A stretch of 64,000 nt of DNA from contig NZ_BARF01000097.1 in assembly GCF_000367365.1 (NCBI RefSeq), positions 21,816 to 85,815 on the forward strand. The letters are read 5' to 3'. Under the pieces are notes generated by a model. It saw only the letters and a list, made by a program, of their open reading frames with translations. It did not search any database and had not been told where the DNA came from. Positions 1 through 8,055 of the stretch are shown one piece after another. Position 1 is the first letter of the stretch; each line of letters begins with the position of its first letter. The position numbers and the translations under genes are program-made. Source of the stretch: Streptomyces prunicolor NBRC 13075. Its GTDB lineage: Bacteria > Actinomycetota > Actinomycetes > Streptomycetales > Streptomycetaceae.

Positions 1-210
1 CTACGTACGGGCGCCGACGACGCCGCCCAGCAAGCCGCCCGGCAGGCTCCCCGGCCCGCCGACGCGGACGCCGTCCGCTCGGCCCTCGAAGAGTTCGAGG
101 CAGCCGTGGAGCAAGCGCATCGCGACAGCGACACCCTCACGGGCCTGCGCCCCCCGGACGCGAACCACCCGCACGACCAGAACCACCTCCCGAAAGGAGC
201 GGAGCAGTGA
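1..210 (+). CDS. cvnA: C-terminal end of conservon sensor histidine kinase (CvnA-like), partial
   Basis: Only the last 69 codons are in the window; the reading frame is open from base 1 and stops with TGA at 208-210. This tail is low-complexity, rich in Ala, Arg, Asp and Pro, and has no catalytic motif. The identification rests on context: a roadblock protein, a DUF742 protein and a small GTPase-like protein follow directly, which is the cvnABCD order of Streptomyces conservons, where the first gene is a membrane sensor kinase with a long variable C-terminus. The stop overlaps the GTG start of the next gene by GTGA, so translation is coupled. That it is a kinase is inferred. Confidence 0.72.
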   Translation, partial: LRTGADDAAQQAARQAPRPADADAVRSALEEFEAAVEQAHRDSDTLTGLRPPDANHPHDQNHLPKGAEQ

Positions 211-683
211 GTACGTCGACAGGTGACACTCCCACGGGGGGCACCACGCCGGCCGATCTGCAGGCAGCGGCGGCCGATTTCAACTGGCTGCTCAACCGTT
301 TCGCGACAGAGACCGCGGGCGTCGTCGACGCCATCGCGGTGTCCTCCGACGGCCTGCTGATCGCCGTGGCGGAACTGCGTGAGCACGCCCACTCCGAGCG
401 CCTCGGGGCCATCGTCTCCGGCATCACCAGCCTGGCCGCCGGCGCCTCCGGCAACTACGGTCTCGGCGGCCTGAACAAGGTCATCATCGACCTGGAGGGC
501 GGCCACGTCCTCGTCTCCGCGATCGGCAGCGGCGCCGTCCTCGGCGTCGTCACCGACAAGGAGGCCAAGCTCGGCAACATCGCCTACGAGATGACGCTGT
601 TCGCCAACCGTGCCGGTTCCGCGCTCAACCCCCAGCTGGTGCTCCAGCTGAAGAACAGCGTCGGCGCCGCTTCGGCTCGGTGA
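207..683 (+). CDS. cvnB: Roadblock/LC7 domain protein (CvnB-like)
   Basis: This 158-residue protein has the MglB-like roadblock/LC7 fold signature: after a Thr/Gly-rich N-terminus comes DFNWLLNRFATETAGVVDAI, then SSDGLLIA, LASGASGNYGL-type and ISAIGSGAVLGVV-like segments. In conservons the roadblock protein acts at the membrane with the kinase and regulates the partner GTPase, as MglB does for MglA. The GTG start at 207 overlaps the preceding stop, and this is the only start that keeps the full roadblock domain. The next gene begins 36 bases downstream. The family call is secure; the signal sensed by this particular conservon is unknown. Confidence 0.92.
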   Translation: MSTSTGDTPTGGTTPADLQAAAADFNWLLNRFATETAGVVDAIAVSSDGLLIAVAELREHAHSERLGAIVSGITSLAAGASGNYGLGGLNKVIIDLEGGHVLVSAIGSGAVLGVVTDKEAKLGNIAYEMTLFANRAGSALNPQLVLQLKNSVGAASAR

Positions 684-719
684 CCGGTCCCCGACCGGTC
701 GAGAGAGGAACAGCCACTC

Positions 720-1175
720 ATGCCCGACGGCCGCACTCCGAGCGGTGCCGGCGCGGACGGGGCCACACCCCCGGGTCGCGATCCGGTGCGCAAGCCTTCC
801 GCCGTACGGCCGTTCCTGGTCACCGCCGGCCGGGTGGCGGGCGCGGACGCCGCCGCCTCCGGGCGGCCGATCCCGGTCGAGACCCAGGTGGTGGCCACGG
901 CCGCCGGTCTTGAGGTGCTCGACCGGCTCTCCTTCGAGCAGCACGACATCGTGGCCGAGTGCCGGCAGCCGCAGTCCCTCGCGGAGATCGCGGCCCGGCT
1001 GCGGCTGCACCTGAACGTGGTGCGGGTCCTCGCCGAAGACCTGCGTGCCGCCGGGCAGTTGACGGTGCACGTGCCCAACTCCGACATCACCCATGACGCA
1101 ACCGTCCTGCGAAGGGTCATCGATGGCCTCCGCGCCATCCCCAACTCCCGGGGAGTACTCCGTGACACCGACTGA
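720..1175 (+). CDS. cvnC: DUF742 family protein (CvnC-like)
   Basis: This 151-residue protein belongs to DUF742, the third member of the conservon set. The typical start of the domain, VRPFLVTAGR, is at about residues 26-35, and the C-terminal half reads like a winged helix (EQHDIVAECRQPQSLAEIAA, then a second helix with LRLHLNVVRVLAEDL). DUF742 proteins are thought to link the kinase to the GTPase; their biochemistry is poorly known. A GAGAGGA ribosome-binding sequence precedes the ATG at 720. The 3' end overlaps the start of the GTPase gene by 14 bases. Confidence 0.9.
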   Translation: MPDGRTPSGAGADGATPPGRDPVRKPSAVRPFLVTAGRVAGADAAASGRPIPVETQVVATAAGLEVLDRLSFEQHDIVAECRQPQSLAEIAARLRLHLNVVRVLAEDLRAAGQLTVHVPNSDITHDATVLRRVIDGLRAIPNSRGVLRDTD

Positions 1176-1761
1176 ACCGGTCGCCCGCGGTGCGGCTGCG
1201 CAGACCGTCGTACGACCGCCGCTGCCGGTGAAGATGGTCGTCGCGGGCGGCTTCGGCGTGGGCAAGACCACCACCGTGGGCGCGATCTCCGAGATCGAGC
1301 CGCTCACCACCGAGGCCGCGATCACCGAGGTCGCGGCGGGCGTGGACGACCTGTCCCACACCCCGCGCAAGACCACCACCACGGTCGCGATGGACTTCGG
1401 CTGCATCACCATCGACCCGACCCTGAAGCTGTACCTCTTCGGTACGCCCGGGCAGGACCGGTTCGGCTTCATGTGGGACGACATCGTGGAGGGCGCGGTC
1501 GGCGGTCTCGTCATCGTCGACACCCGCCGGCTCGACGACTGCTACGCCGCGGTCGACTACTTCGAGCACAAGCAGATCCCGTTCGCGGTCGCCCTGAACG
1601 CCTTCGACGGCAAGATCGAGCACTCCCTGGACGAGGTCCGCTGGGCGCTCGACGTCAACGAGCGGGTCCCGGTGATCGCGTTCGACGCACGCGAACGCGG
1701 CTCGGTGCGGGACGCGCTGCTGGTCGTACTGGAGCTGGCGCTGGCGCGCACGGAGAACTGA
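1162..1761 (+). CDS. cvnD: Conservon GTP/ATP-binding protein (CvnD-like)
   Basis: This 199-residue small GTPase-like protein is the last conservon gene. The P-loop GGFGVGKT lies at residues 29-36, LFGTPGQDRF forms the switch-II region, and NAFDG replaces the usual NKxD base-recognition motif, as is common in this family. It is expected to cycle with the roadblock protein as a G-protein-like switch. I chose GTG 1162 because GGGGAG at 1150-1155 is well placed before it; in-frame ATG codons at 1093 and 1123 would give a longer N-terminus inside the preceding gene and have no comparable ribosome-binding site. Confidence 0.92.
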   Translation: MTPTEPVARGAAAQTVVRPPLPVKMVVAGGFGVGKTTTVGAISEIEPLTTEAAITEVAAGVDDLSHTPRKTTTTVAMDFGCITIDPTLKLYLFGTPGQDRFGFMWDDIVEGAVGGLVIVDTRRLDDCYAAVDYFEHKQIPFAVALNAFDGKIEHSLDEVRWALDVNERVPVIAFDARERGSVRDALLVVLELALARTEN

Positions 1762-1776
1762 GAGCGGCGGAAGGGG

Positions 1777-1812
1777 AGTTGGGGGGAGGGCCGGTGGCCG
1801 CTCCCCCCAACT
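1777..1812. terminator. Bidirectional hairpin terminator between cvnD and the ABC transporter operon
   Basis: A perfect 12-bp inverted repeat, AGTTGGGGGGAG at 1777-1788 and CTCCCCCCAACT at 1801-1812, encloses a 12-base loop that can itself pair through GGCC. It lies between two convergent transcription units and has no U-tract, which is usual for Streptomyces. Confidence 0.75.
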
Positions 1813-1827
1813 GTGCGTTCAGCGGGC

Positions 1828-2496
1828 TCAGTTGCTCCTACGAACCCCCGGCGACACCGCGAGCCGTGCGATGCCCCAGAAGAGTCCGAGCGTCACCAGT
1901 GCCATCCCGGCGACGAGGGTGGCACCGCCGACGACCTTCTCGTAGTTCCGCTGGTAGAGGCCGTCGATGATGTAGCGGCCGAGGCCGCCGAGGCTGACGT
2001 AGGCCGCGATGGTGGCCGTGGAGACGATCTGGATGGCCGCCGAGCGCAGGCCGCTGAGGATCAGCGGGAGGGCGACCGGGAGTTCCACCTGGAAGAGGAT
2101 GTTCGCCTCGTTCATGCCCATGCCGCGGGCCGCGTCGACCGGTGACGGGTCGACGGAGCGCATCGCCTCGTAGGTGGTGACCAGGATCGGCGGTACGGCG
2201 AGGACGACCAGCGGGATCATCACCGGGACCAGGCCGAAGCCGATCAGCACGAACATCAGCACCAGCAGGCCGAAGCTGGGCAGGGCGCGGGCGGCGGTGG
2301 CGATGAGCGAGAGGGTGTTGCCGCCGCGCCCGGTGTGGCCCGTCAGCAGGCCGACGGGGAGGCCGATGACGGCGGCGATGGCGAGCGCGATCAGCGAGTA
2401 CCGGACGTGCTCGGCGAGGCGGGTGGGGATGCCGTCGTAGCCGTGCCAGTGGGTGCTGTCGCTGAAGAACAGGTTGATGTAGTGGAGTACGTTCAC
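1828..2496 (-). CDS. OpuCD/ProW-like ABC transporter permease
   Basis: This 222-residue inner-membrane permease has five or six hydrophobic helices and the binding-protein-dependent transport (BPD) signature around DAARGMGMNEANILFQVELPVALP, whose EAA-like loop contacts the ATPase. Its size and sequence match the glycine betaine/carnitine/choline (OpuC/OsmF) permeases. The start at 2496 overlaps the stop of the upstream permease by ATGA, so the three genes form one operon read right to left. In most homologous operons the osmolyte-binding lipoprotein gene follows; here the operon ends at the terminator before cvnD. The exact substrate is inferred only from family. Confidence 0.9.
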   Translation of the reverse strand: MNVLHYINLFFSDSTHWHGYDGIPTRLAEHVRYSLIALAIAAVIGLPVGLLTGHTGRGGNTLSLIATAARALPSFGLLVLMFVLIGFGLVPVMIPLVVLAVPPILVTTYEAMRSVDPSPVDAARGMGMNEANILFQVELPVALPLILSGLRSAAIQIVSTATIAAYVSLGGLGRYIIDGLYQRNYEKVVGGATLVAGMALVTLGLFWGIARLAVSPGVRRSN

Positions 2497-3203
2497 CGGG
2501 CTGCGTCCTCCAGTACGAGTTCGGCCGGTTCCGGCCGGTCCTCGGCGGGGCGGGCCTTGCGGGTGCCGCGCGGCATCCAGGGCGTGAGGAGCAGGCGTAC
2601 GCCGACCAGGACGGCGTCCACGACGATGGCGAGGACGGCCGTGGTGATCACGGAGAGCCAGATCAGCCGCGGTTGGTGGTAGATCTGGCCGTCGTTCAGG
2701 AGATTGCCGAGCGCGCCCTGGTTGCCGATCAGCATGCCGACGCTGACGAGGGAGATGCTGGACACGGTTGCCACCCGCAGCCCGGCGATGATCGCGGGCA
2801 CGGCGATCGGCAACTGCACCTGGAGGTACCGGCGTACGGGCCCGAGGCCCATCGCGGTGGCCGCGTCCAGGGTCTCCTGGGGCACCGAGCGGACGCCGTC
2901 CACGATGGCCGGGACGAACACCACGAGGCTGTAGACGCCGAGCGGGATCATCACGGTGGTCTCGGTCTGGCCGGTGTAGTCGATGAGGACAACGAAGAAC
3001 GCCAGCGAGGGAATCGCGTAGAGCACGGTCGTCACCCAGAGCACCGGCGGGTACAACCAGCGCAGCCGCACGCAGAGTTGGGCGATGGGCAGCGCGACCA
3101 CGAGCCCGACGAGGACCGGGATCACGGCCTCGCGCAGGTGCAGGCCGATCAGACCGAGGTAGCTGTTCTGGAGGTCGCTGGGGATGCGGAACCAGTCGTT
3201 CAT
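2493..3203 (-). CDS. OpuCB/ProW-like ABC transporter permease
   Basis: Second permease of the compatible-solute transporter, 236 residues. Hydrophobic segments include AVIPVLVGLVVALPIAQLCV near the N-terminus, and the EAA loop is DAATAMGLGPVRRYLQVQLPIAVP. ATG at 3203 overlaps the stop of the ATPase gene. The charged, non-membrane C-terminal tail of about 25 residues is longer than in the partner permease. It presumably forms a heterodimeric channel with the downstream permease for a quaternary-amine osmolyte; the substrate is not shown by the sequence. Confidence 0.9.
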   Translation of the reverse strand: MNDWFRIPSDLQNSYLGLIGLHLREAVIPVLVGLVVALPIAQLCVRLRWLYPPVLWVTTVLYAIPSLAFFVVLIDYTGQTETTVMIPLGVYSLVVFVPAIVDGVRSVPQETLDAATAMGLGPVRRYLQVQLPIAVPAIIAGLRVATVSSISLVSVGMLIGNQGALGNLLNDGQIYHQPRLIWLSVITTAVLAIVVDAVLVGVRLLLTPWMPRGTRKARPAEDRPEPAELVLEDAAR

Positions 3204-4330
3204 CCGGCGACCTTCGCGCCGCTGCGACCCGCCGCGTGCGCGCTCCGGATCGCCTCGCCCACGGCCCCCTGCGAGACGACGCCGACCACGCGCCCGGTGC
3301 CGTCCACGCCGACCGCCCATCCGGTGGGCGACAGCACCGCTCCGTCGAGCGCGGCCCGCAGCGAGTCCTTGCCGGCCTCGAACGGGCGGCCGTAGGCGAG
3401 GAGTTGAGCGGTGTCGACGGCTCCGGCGGTGAGCGCGCCCGGCTCGCTCCAGCCCAGCGGCTTGCCGTCCAGGTCGGTGACGAGGAGGTACGGCACGTCG
3501 GGGGTGGTGCGTTCGGCGATCTGCTCGGCGGTGGAGTCGACGGCGATGATCGGGGAGGTCTTGAGGTCGAGACCGGCCGAGGAGAAGAAGGAGAGCCGGC
3601 GGATGCCGCGGTCGGCGCCGAGGAAGTCCTCGACGAAGGCGTCCGCGGGGTCGGACAACAGCTCGGCGGGCGGGGCGAATTGGGCGAGCTTGCCGCCGGT
3701 GCGCAGCACCGCGACCATCGTGCCGAGCTTGATGGCCTCGTCGATGTCGTGGGTGACGAAGACGATCGTCTTGCCCAACTCTTCCTGGAGCCGCAGGAGT
3801 TCGTCCTGGAGTCCCTTGCGGACCACGGGGTCGACGGCCGAGAACGGCTCGTCCATCAGCAGCACCGGCGGGTCGGCGGCCAGCGCACGGGCGACGCCGA
3901 CGCGCTGCTGCTGTCCGCCGGAGAGCTGGTACGGGTACCGCTTGGCGAGGGCGGCGTCGAGGCCGACCCGTGCCATGAGTTCGGTGGCCCGCGCCCTGGC
4001 CTTCTCCTTGCCCCAGCCGAGCATGCGGGGCACGGTCGCGATGTTGTCGACGATCGTCCGGTGCTGGAAGAGCCCGGCGTTCTGGATGACGTAACCCATC
4101 GACCGGCGCAGCGTGTTGACCGGCTGCTTGGTGATGTCCGCGCCGTCCAGGGAGATCGTGCCCTCGCTGGGGTCGATCATCCGGTTGATCATGCGCAGGG
4201 TGGTCGTCTTGCCGCAGCCGGAGGGGCCGACGAGGACGGTGATCGAGCGGTCCGGTATGTCCAAGGACAGTTGGTCGACCGCCACCGTGCCGTCCGGGTA
4301 CCGCTTGGTGACTGAATCTATCCGTATCAA
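3200..4330 (-). CDS. OpuCA/ProV-like ABC transporter ATP-binding protein with CBS-like C-terminus
   Basis: A 376-residue ATPase. Walker A GPSGCGKTT, Q-loop, signature LSGGQQQRV and Walker B VLLMDEPFSAVD are all intact, followed by the switch histidine in FVTHD. The last ~130 residues resemble the tandem CBS region that senses ionic strength in OpuA/OpuC-type importers. The only reasonable start is TTG at 4330 with a GAAGGG element about 11 bases upstream; reading further upstream gives Arg-rich sequence with no family match. It energises the two overlapping permeases downstream. A palindrome in the upstream intergenic region may be its operator. Confidence 0.9.
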   Translation of the reverse strand: MIRIDSVTKRYPDGTVAVDQLSLDIPDRSITVLVGPSGCGKTTTLRMINRMIDPSEGTISLDGADITKQPVNTLRRSMGYVIQNAGLFQHRTIVDNIATVPRMLGWGKEKARARATELMARVGLDAALAKRYPYQLSGGQQQRVGVARALAADPPVLLMDEPFSAVDPVVRKGLQDELLRLQEELGKTIVFVTHDIDEAIKLGTMVAVLRTGGKLAQFAPPAELLSDPADAFVEDFLGADRGIRRLSFFSSAGLDLKTSPIIAVDSTAEQIAERTTPDVPYLLVTDLDGKPLGWSEPGALTAGAVDTAQLLAYGRPFEAGKDSLRAALDGAVLSPTGWAVGVDGTGRVVGVVSQGAVGEAIRSAHAAGRSGAKVAG

Positions 4331-4451
4331 AACGCCGAATACCCTTCGGGTTTGGCAGAAACTGCCCGTTCTCGGCCACGGTCGCAGGCCACTGGGGGCA
4401 GAGTCTAGACCGCGAGTGTTGCGGGAACTTGGCGGGATCCGGCTCGGAGTG

Positions 4452-4467
4452 ACCGATCGTGATCGGT
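4452..4467. promoter_or_regulatory. Perfect 16-bp palindrome between divergent genes, probable operator
   Basis: ACCGATC-GT-GATCGGT is a perfect inverted repeat in the region between the transporter ATPase (read leftwards) and the small gene at 4520 (read rightwards). Its symmetry and place fit a dimeric repressor site. No regulator gene lies adjacent, so the binding protein is unknown. Confidence 0.45.
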
Positions 4468-4519
4468 GGTCGGCGGCCGGAAAGCGCTGTTGACCGGCCG
4501 GTAGCCGCGTACGACCTTG

Positions 4520-4762
4520 ATGGTCCAGGCCGACCACGCCTCCTTCCTGCGCTCGCACGGCGATCCCACCGAGTCCGCCGAGCTGACGGCCTCGGTGGCC
4601 CACGGCGACCGGGCCGCCGGGGCCCGGCTGATCGAGCAGGCGCTGCGGGGCACGACGAACGCCGTGGGTGCCGACCATCCGCTCGTACGGGCCTGCGAGG
4701 ACGCGCTGGCGACCGGAGCGGAGGAACCACCCGACTGGGACTTCGAACCCCAGCCCATCTGA
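4520..4762 (+). CDS. Small hypothetical protein, 80 residues
   Basis: I do not recognise this protein. It is acidic and soluble, with no signal peptide or membrane segment, and ends in the acidic/aromatic tail PPDWDFEPQPI. Codon third positions are almost all G or C, like neighbouring real genes, and the frame runs divergently from the transporter. ATG at 4520 is preceded immediately by an in-frame TTG at 4517; neither has a strong ribosome-binding site. The helical middle part (SVAHGDRAAGARLIEQALRG) could mediate protein contacts. Function unknown. Confidence 0.55.
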   Translation: MVQADHASFLRSHGDPTESAELTASVAHGDRAAGARLIEQALRGTTNAVGADHPLVRACEDALATGAEEPPDWDFEPQPI

Positions 4763-4877
4763 AGACGCCCTTCGAAGCCCCCGGCACCCCGTCCGAACTG
4801 CCTTTCCGGGCCCCAGCATTGGGGCCCGGCCTGAGGGCGCTGTGCACAACCTGTGAGTCCGCTGATTCTCATCGGCC

Positions 4878-4897
4878 GCTCAGTGAAGGCTCAGTGA
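4878..4897. promoter_or_regulatory. Two 9-bp direct repeats, 11-bp period, upstream of glycosyltransferase operon
   Basis: GCTCAGTGA occurs at 4878-4886 and again at 4889-4897. Direct repeats with an 11-bp period are typical of sites bound head-to-tail by OmpR-family response regulators such as PhoP. They lie 30-50 bases before the start codon at 4929, where a promoter would be expected. The cognate regulator is not identifiable. Confidence 0.42.
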
Positions 4898-4928
4898 CCG
4901 CACAGACAGCACCCGGATCGTCACCGTC

Positions 4929-5771
4929 ATGAACGAACAGAACGCGGGAGGCGTCCGGCAGCGGTCGGTCGAGATCGTGGTGCCGGTGTACAACGAGGCG
5001 CACGTCCTCGCCGGCAGCATCGGCCGTCTCCACGCATACCTCGAAACGTCCTTCCCGTTCCCGTTCACGATCACCGTGGCGGACAACGCGAGCACCGACG
5101 CCACCTGGCAGGAGGCGCTCGACCTCACCCAGCGGCTGCCGCACGTGCACGCCGTGCACCTCGACGCCAAGGGCCGGGGCCGCGCGCTGAAGCAGGTGTG
5201 GAGCCGGTCGGAGGCGGACGTCGTCGCGTACATGGACGTCGACCTGTCCACCGGTCTGGAGGGCTTCCTCCCGCTGGTCGCTCCGCTTCTCTCCGGCCAC
5301 AGCGACGTGGCCATCGGCAGCCGGCTGCACCGGCAGTCGGCGGTCCAGCGCGGTGCCAAGCGCGAGTTCATCTCCCGCTCCTACAACCTTCTCCTCAAGG
5401 CTGGCCTCGCCGCCCGCTTCTCGGACGCGCAGTGCGGCTTCAAGGCCGTCCGTACCGAGGTGTTCCGGGCGCTCGCCCCGCACATCGAGGACACCGCCTG
5501 GTTCTTCGACACCGAACTGCTCGTCCTCGCCCAGCGCAACAAGCTCCGTATCCACGAGGTCCCGGTCGACTGGATCGACGACCCGGACAGCCGTGTCGAC
5601 ATCGTCCGCACCGCTCTCGACGACCTCAAGGGCATGCGCCGGATGTTCAAGAAGTCCGTCACCGGCCGCGCCCGCATCGCCGCCGTACCCCGTCGCACCC
5701 GCACCACCACCCCTGTCCTGCCCGTCGGGGCGCCCGCCTCTTCCGCGGAACACCTGGAGTACGCGTCATGA
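4929..5771 (+). CDS. GT2 family glycosyltransferase, dolichol-phosphate-mannose-synthase type (YkcC-like)
   Basis: A 280-residue GT-A enzyme of the DPM1/polyprenyl-phosphate sugar transferase type. EIVVPVYNEAHVL at about residues 17-29 starts the nucleotide-binding fold, DNASTDAT follows, and YMDVDLSTG near residue 101 holds the DxD metal motif. The conserved RxYN region (ISRSYNLLLKAGL) and QCGFKA are also present. It probably loads a sugar on a polyprenyl phosphate at the inner membrane face for use by the GT39 enzyme encoded next, with which it overlaps by ATGA. This resembles the YkcC/YkcB pairing of Bacillus. The Thr/Pro-rich tail is not conserved. The sugar is unknown. Confidence 0.9.
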   Translation: MNEQNAGGVRQRSVEIVVPVYNEAHVLAGSIGRLHAYLETSFPFPFTITVADNASTDATWQEALDLTQRLPHVHAVHLDAKGRGRALKQVWSRSEADVVAYMDVDLSTGLEGFLPLVAPLLSGHSDVAIGSRLHRQSAVQRGAKREFISRSYNLLLKAGLAARFSDAQCGFKAVRTEVFRALAPHIEDTAWFFDTELLVLAQRNKLRIHEVPVDWIDDPDSRVDIVRTALDDLKGMRRMFKKSVTGRARIAAVPRRTRTTTPVLPVGAPASSAEHLEYAS

Positions 5772-7954
5772 CGACCCTCGCCCCGCCCCCCAGTCAGGAA
5801 GACGCCCGGCGCTCGCACCGGGCGGCCCCGCCCGCCGACGGCGGTGTCTCGGCCCGCGCCAGAAGGCTCTTCACGGGCCCGGAGGAGGACCCGCGCTGGG
5901 CCCGCCCGGCCCTGTGGGGCATCCTGCTGCTGGCCACGGCGCTCTACGCCTGGAACCTGACCTCGATCACCGGCAACACCTTCTACGACGCGGCCGTCTA
6001 CAGCGGCACCAAGAGCTGGAAGGCGTTCTTCTTCGGCGCGCTCGACTCCGGCAGCTTCATCACGGTCGACAAACCACCGTTCGCCCTCTGGGTGATGGGC
6101 CTCTCCGCCCGCGTATTCGGTTACGGCACCTGGCAGTTGATGCTCCCGATGATCGCGGCCGGCACCGGCTCGGTCGCCCTCCTGTACCGGCAGATCAAGC
6201 GGGACTTCGGTCCGATCGCGGGCACGATCTCCGCACTGGTCCTCACCCTCACCCCGATCACGGTGGCCATCACCCGCGACACCAACCCGGACCCGATCCT
6301 CGTCCTGCTGATGATGCTCGGCGCCGCGGCCCTCATGAAGGCCGTCCGCAACGGGAAGTTGATGCCGCTGGTGTGGTCGGCGGTCGCGATCGGCTTCGCG
6401 TTCAACACCAAGATGATGCAGGCGTACGTCGTCCTGCCCGTGTTCTTCCTCGTCTACCTCTGGGCGACGAACGTCTCCCTCGGCAAGCGCATCCGCAACC
6501 TCGCCGTCGCCACCGTCGCGCTGATCGTCTCCAGCGCCTGGTGGATGGTGATCGTCGACCTGATCCCGGCCTCCTCCCGCCCCTACATCGGCGGCTCCAC
6601 CGACAACACGGTGTGGGACCTGGTCATCGGCTACAACGGCTTCGGCCGCATCTTCGGCGCCAGCTCCTCGGTCGGCTCGCAGGGCAACGGGGCCTCTTTC
6701 GGCGGCAGTTCGGGCCTGTACCGGATGTTCAACGAGATCATGGGCGGCCAGATCTCCTGGCTGATCCCCTTCGCCGCGATCGCGCTCATCGGCGGTCTGG
6801 TGCTGCGTGGCCGCGCTCCCCGTACGGACGCCAAGCGCGCGGCGCTGATGCTCTGGGGCGGCTGGTTCGTCCTCCACTTCCTGACCTTCTCGCTCGCCGA
6901 GGGCACCTTCCACCCGTACTACGTCACCGCCATGGCGCCCGGTATCGCGGCCCTGGCCGGTGCAGGCGGGGTGCTGCTGTACCGCGCCTTCCGTGAGGGC
7001 TCGGCGGCCAAGTGGGCCTGGGTGCTGCCGGCGGCGATCGCGGCCAGCTCCGTCTGGGCGGTCGTCCTGCTCCAGCGGGTCTCCGGCTCCGGCACGGTGT
7101 ACACGGTCGCGGAGATCGTCGTCGCCGTGGCGGGCATCGCCTCCGTACTCGGCCTGCTGGTCGGCCGGTTCACCAAGCGCCACCGCCTGATGGGCTTCGC
7201 GGCGCTGGCCGCAGTCGTCGCCCTGCTCGCCGGTCCCGCGGCCTACTCGGTCTCGGCGGCGACCTCCTCGACCAACGGCACCAACCCGACGGCCGGTCCC
7301 AGCACCGGCGGCGGAATGGGCGGCGGCGGTGGCGGTATGGGCGGCGCGCCGAGCGGCGGCACCACGGGCAAGTCGGGCAGCGCGCCCAGCGGTTCGGGCT
7401 CCGGTTCCGGCAAGATGGGTACACCTCCGTCCGGTACGGCTCCCTCGGGCAGCGGTTCCTCGACCGGCAAGACCGGGACGACCGAGGCAGGCACCGAGTC
7501 CGGCTCGACCTCCAAGTCCACGTCCGAGTCCGGTACTCAGCAGGCCGGCGGCGGTATGGGCGGCGGCTCCCAGGTCTCGTCCGAGATGATCACGTACCTC
7601 AAGAAGCACCAGGACGGCGCGACTTGGCTGCTGGCGGTGTCCACCGACCAGACGGCGTCCTCGATCATCCTGGAGTCCGGTCAGCCGGTGATCTCCATGG
7701 GCGGCTGGTCCGGCAGCGACAACGCGATGACCCTCGCCAAGCTCAAGTCCCTGGTGAAGTCAGGCAAGTTGCACTACATCATCGTCAGCAGCGACGGCGG
7801 CCAGGGCACCAACTCCGCGATCGCCACCTGGGTCAAGGCCCACGGCACGGCGGTCAAGTCCTCGGCGTACAGCAGCAGTTCCTCTACGACCTCGACCTCG
7901 TCGTCGTCGACGAGCAGCGGCCTGTACCGCCTGGACGCCTCCGACGTCAGCTGA
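5768..7954 (+). CDS. GT39/ArnT-like membrane glycosyltransferase with Ser/Gly-rich region (YkcB-like)
   Basis: A 728-residue polytopic membrane protein of the PMT/ArnT (GT39) superfamily. About eleven hydrophobic helices occupy residues ~45-500; the first extracytoplasmic loop carries FYDAAVYSGTKSWKAF and the TVDKPP motif typical of these enzymes. A long Gly/Met/Ser/Thr low-complexity linker (about 500-600) precedes a globular C-terminal domain of about 100 residues, then another Ser/Thr run. It probably transfers a sugar from a polyprenyl carrier to a surface acceptor outside the membrane. ATG at 5768 overlaps the stop of the GT2 gene. A hairpin terminator follows. Confidence 0.9.
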   Translation: MTTLAPPPSQEDARRSHRAAPPADGGVSARARRLFTGPEEDPRWARPALWGILLLATALYAWNLTSITGNTFYDAAVYSGTKSWKAFFFGALDSGSFITVDKPPFALWVMGLSARVFGYGTWQLMLPMIAAGTGSVALLYRQIKRDFGPIAGTISALVLTLTPITVAITRDTNPDPILVLLMMLGAAALMKAVRNGKLMPLVWSAVAIGFAFNTKMMQAYVVLPVFFLVYLWATNVSLGKRIRNLAVATVALIVSSAWWMVIVDLIPASSRPYIGGSTDNTVWDLVIGYNGFGRIFGASSSVGSQGNGASFGGSSGLYRMFNEIMGGQISWLIPFAAIALIGGLVLRGRAPRTDAKRAALMLWGGWFVLHFLTFSLAEGTFHPYYVTAMAPGIAALAGAGGVLLYRAFREGSAAKWAWVLPAAIAASSVWAVVLLQRVSGSGTVYTVAEIVVAVAGIASVLGLLVGRFTKRHRLMGFAALAAVVALLAGPAAYSVSAATSSTNGTNPTAGPSTGGGMGGGGGGMGGAPSGGTTGKSGSAPSGSGSGSGKMGTPPSGTAPSGSGSSTGKTGTTEAGTESGSTSKSTSESGTQQAGGGMGGGSQVSSEMITYLKKHQDGATWLLAVSTDQTASSIILESGQPVISMGGWSGSDNAMTLAKLKSLVKSGKLHYIIVSSDGGQGTNSAIATWVKAHGTAVKSSAYSSSSSTTSTSSSSTSSGLYRLDASDVS

Positions 7955-7995
7955 TCCATTCCCCCGCACCACTCCCCGAGCCACATTTCCCGACA

Positions 7996-8027
7996 GGAAG
8001 GGCCGCCGGTAAACCGGCGGCCCTTCC
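7996..8027. terminator. Strong hairpin terminator
   Basis: A perfect 14-bp stem, GGAAGGGCCGCCGG at 7996-8009 and CCGGCGGCCCTTCC at 8014-8027, has a TAAA loop. It lies after the GT39 gene and before the convergent apbE-like gene, so it may act in both directions. Confidence 0.88.
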
Positions 8028-8055
8028 GCATGTCGTGGGTGAAACAGCCGTAACT

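Noticed and set aside
2493..4847. 784-codon reverse frame fusing Arg-rich sequence to the OpuCB permease
   Set aside because: The part upstream of 3203 is an out-of-frame shadow of the ATPase gene; the permease starts at ATG 3203.
7261..7590. Gly/Ser/Met-rich region of the GT39 protein as a DNA repeat array or CRISPR-like structure
   Set aside because: The low complexity is at protein level (Gly, Ser, Thr, Met codons); no regular DNA repeat or spacer pattern exists.
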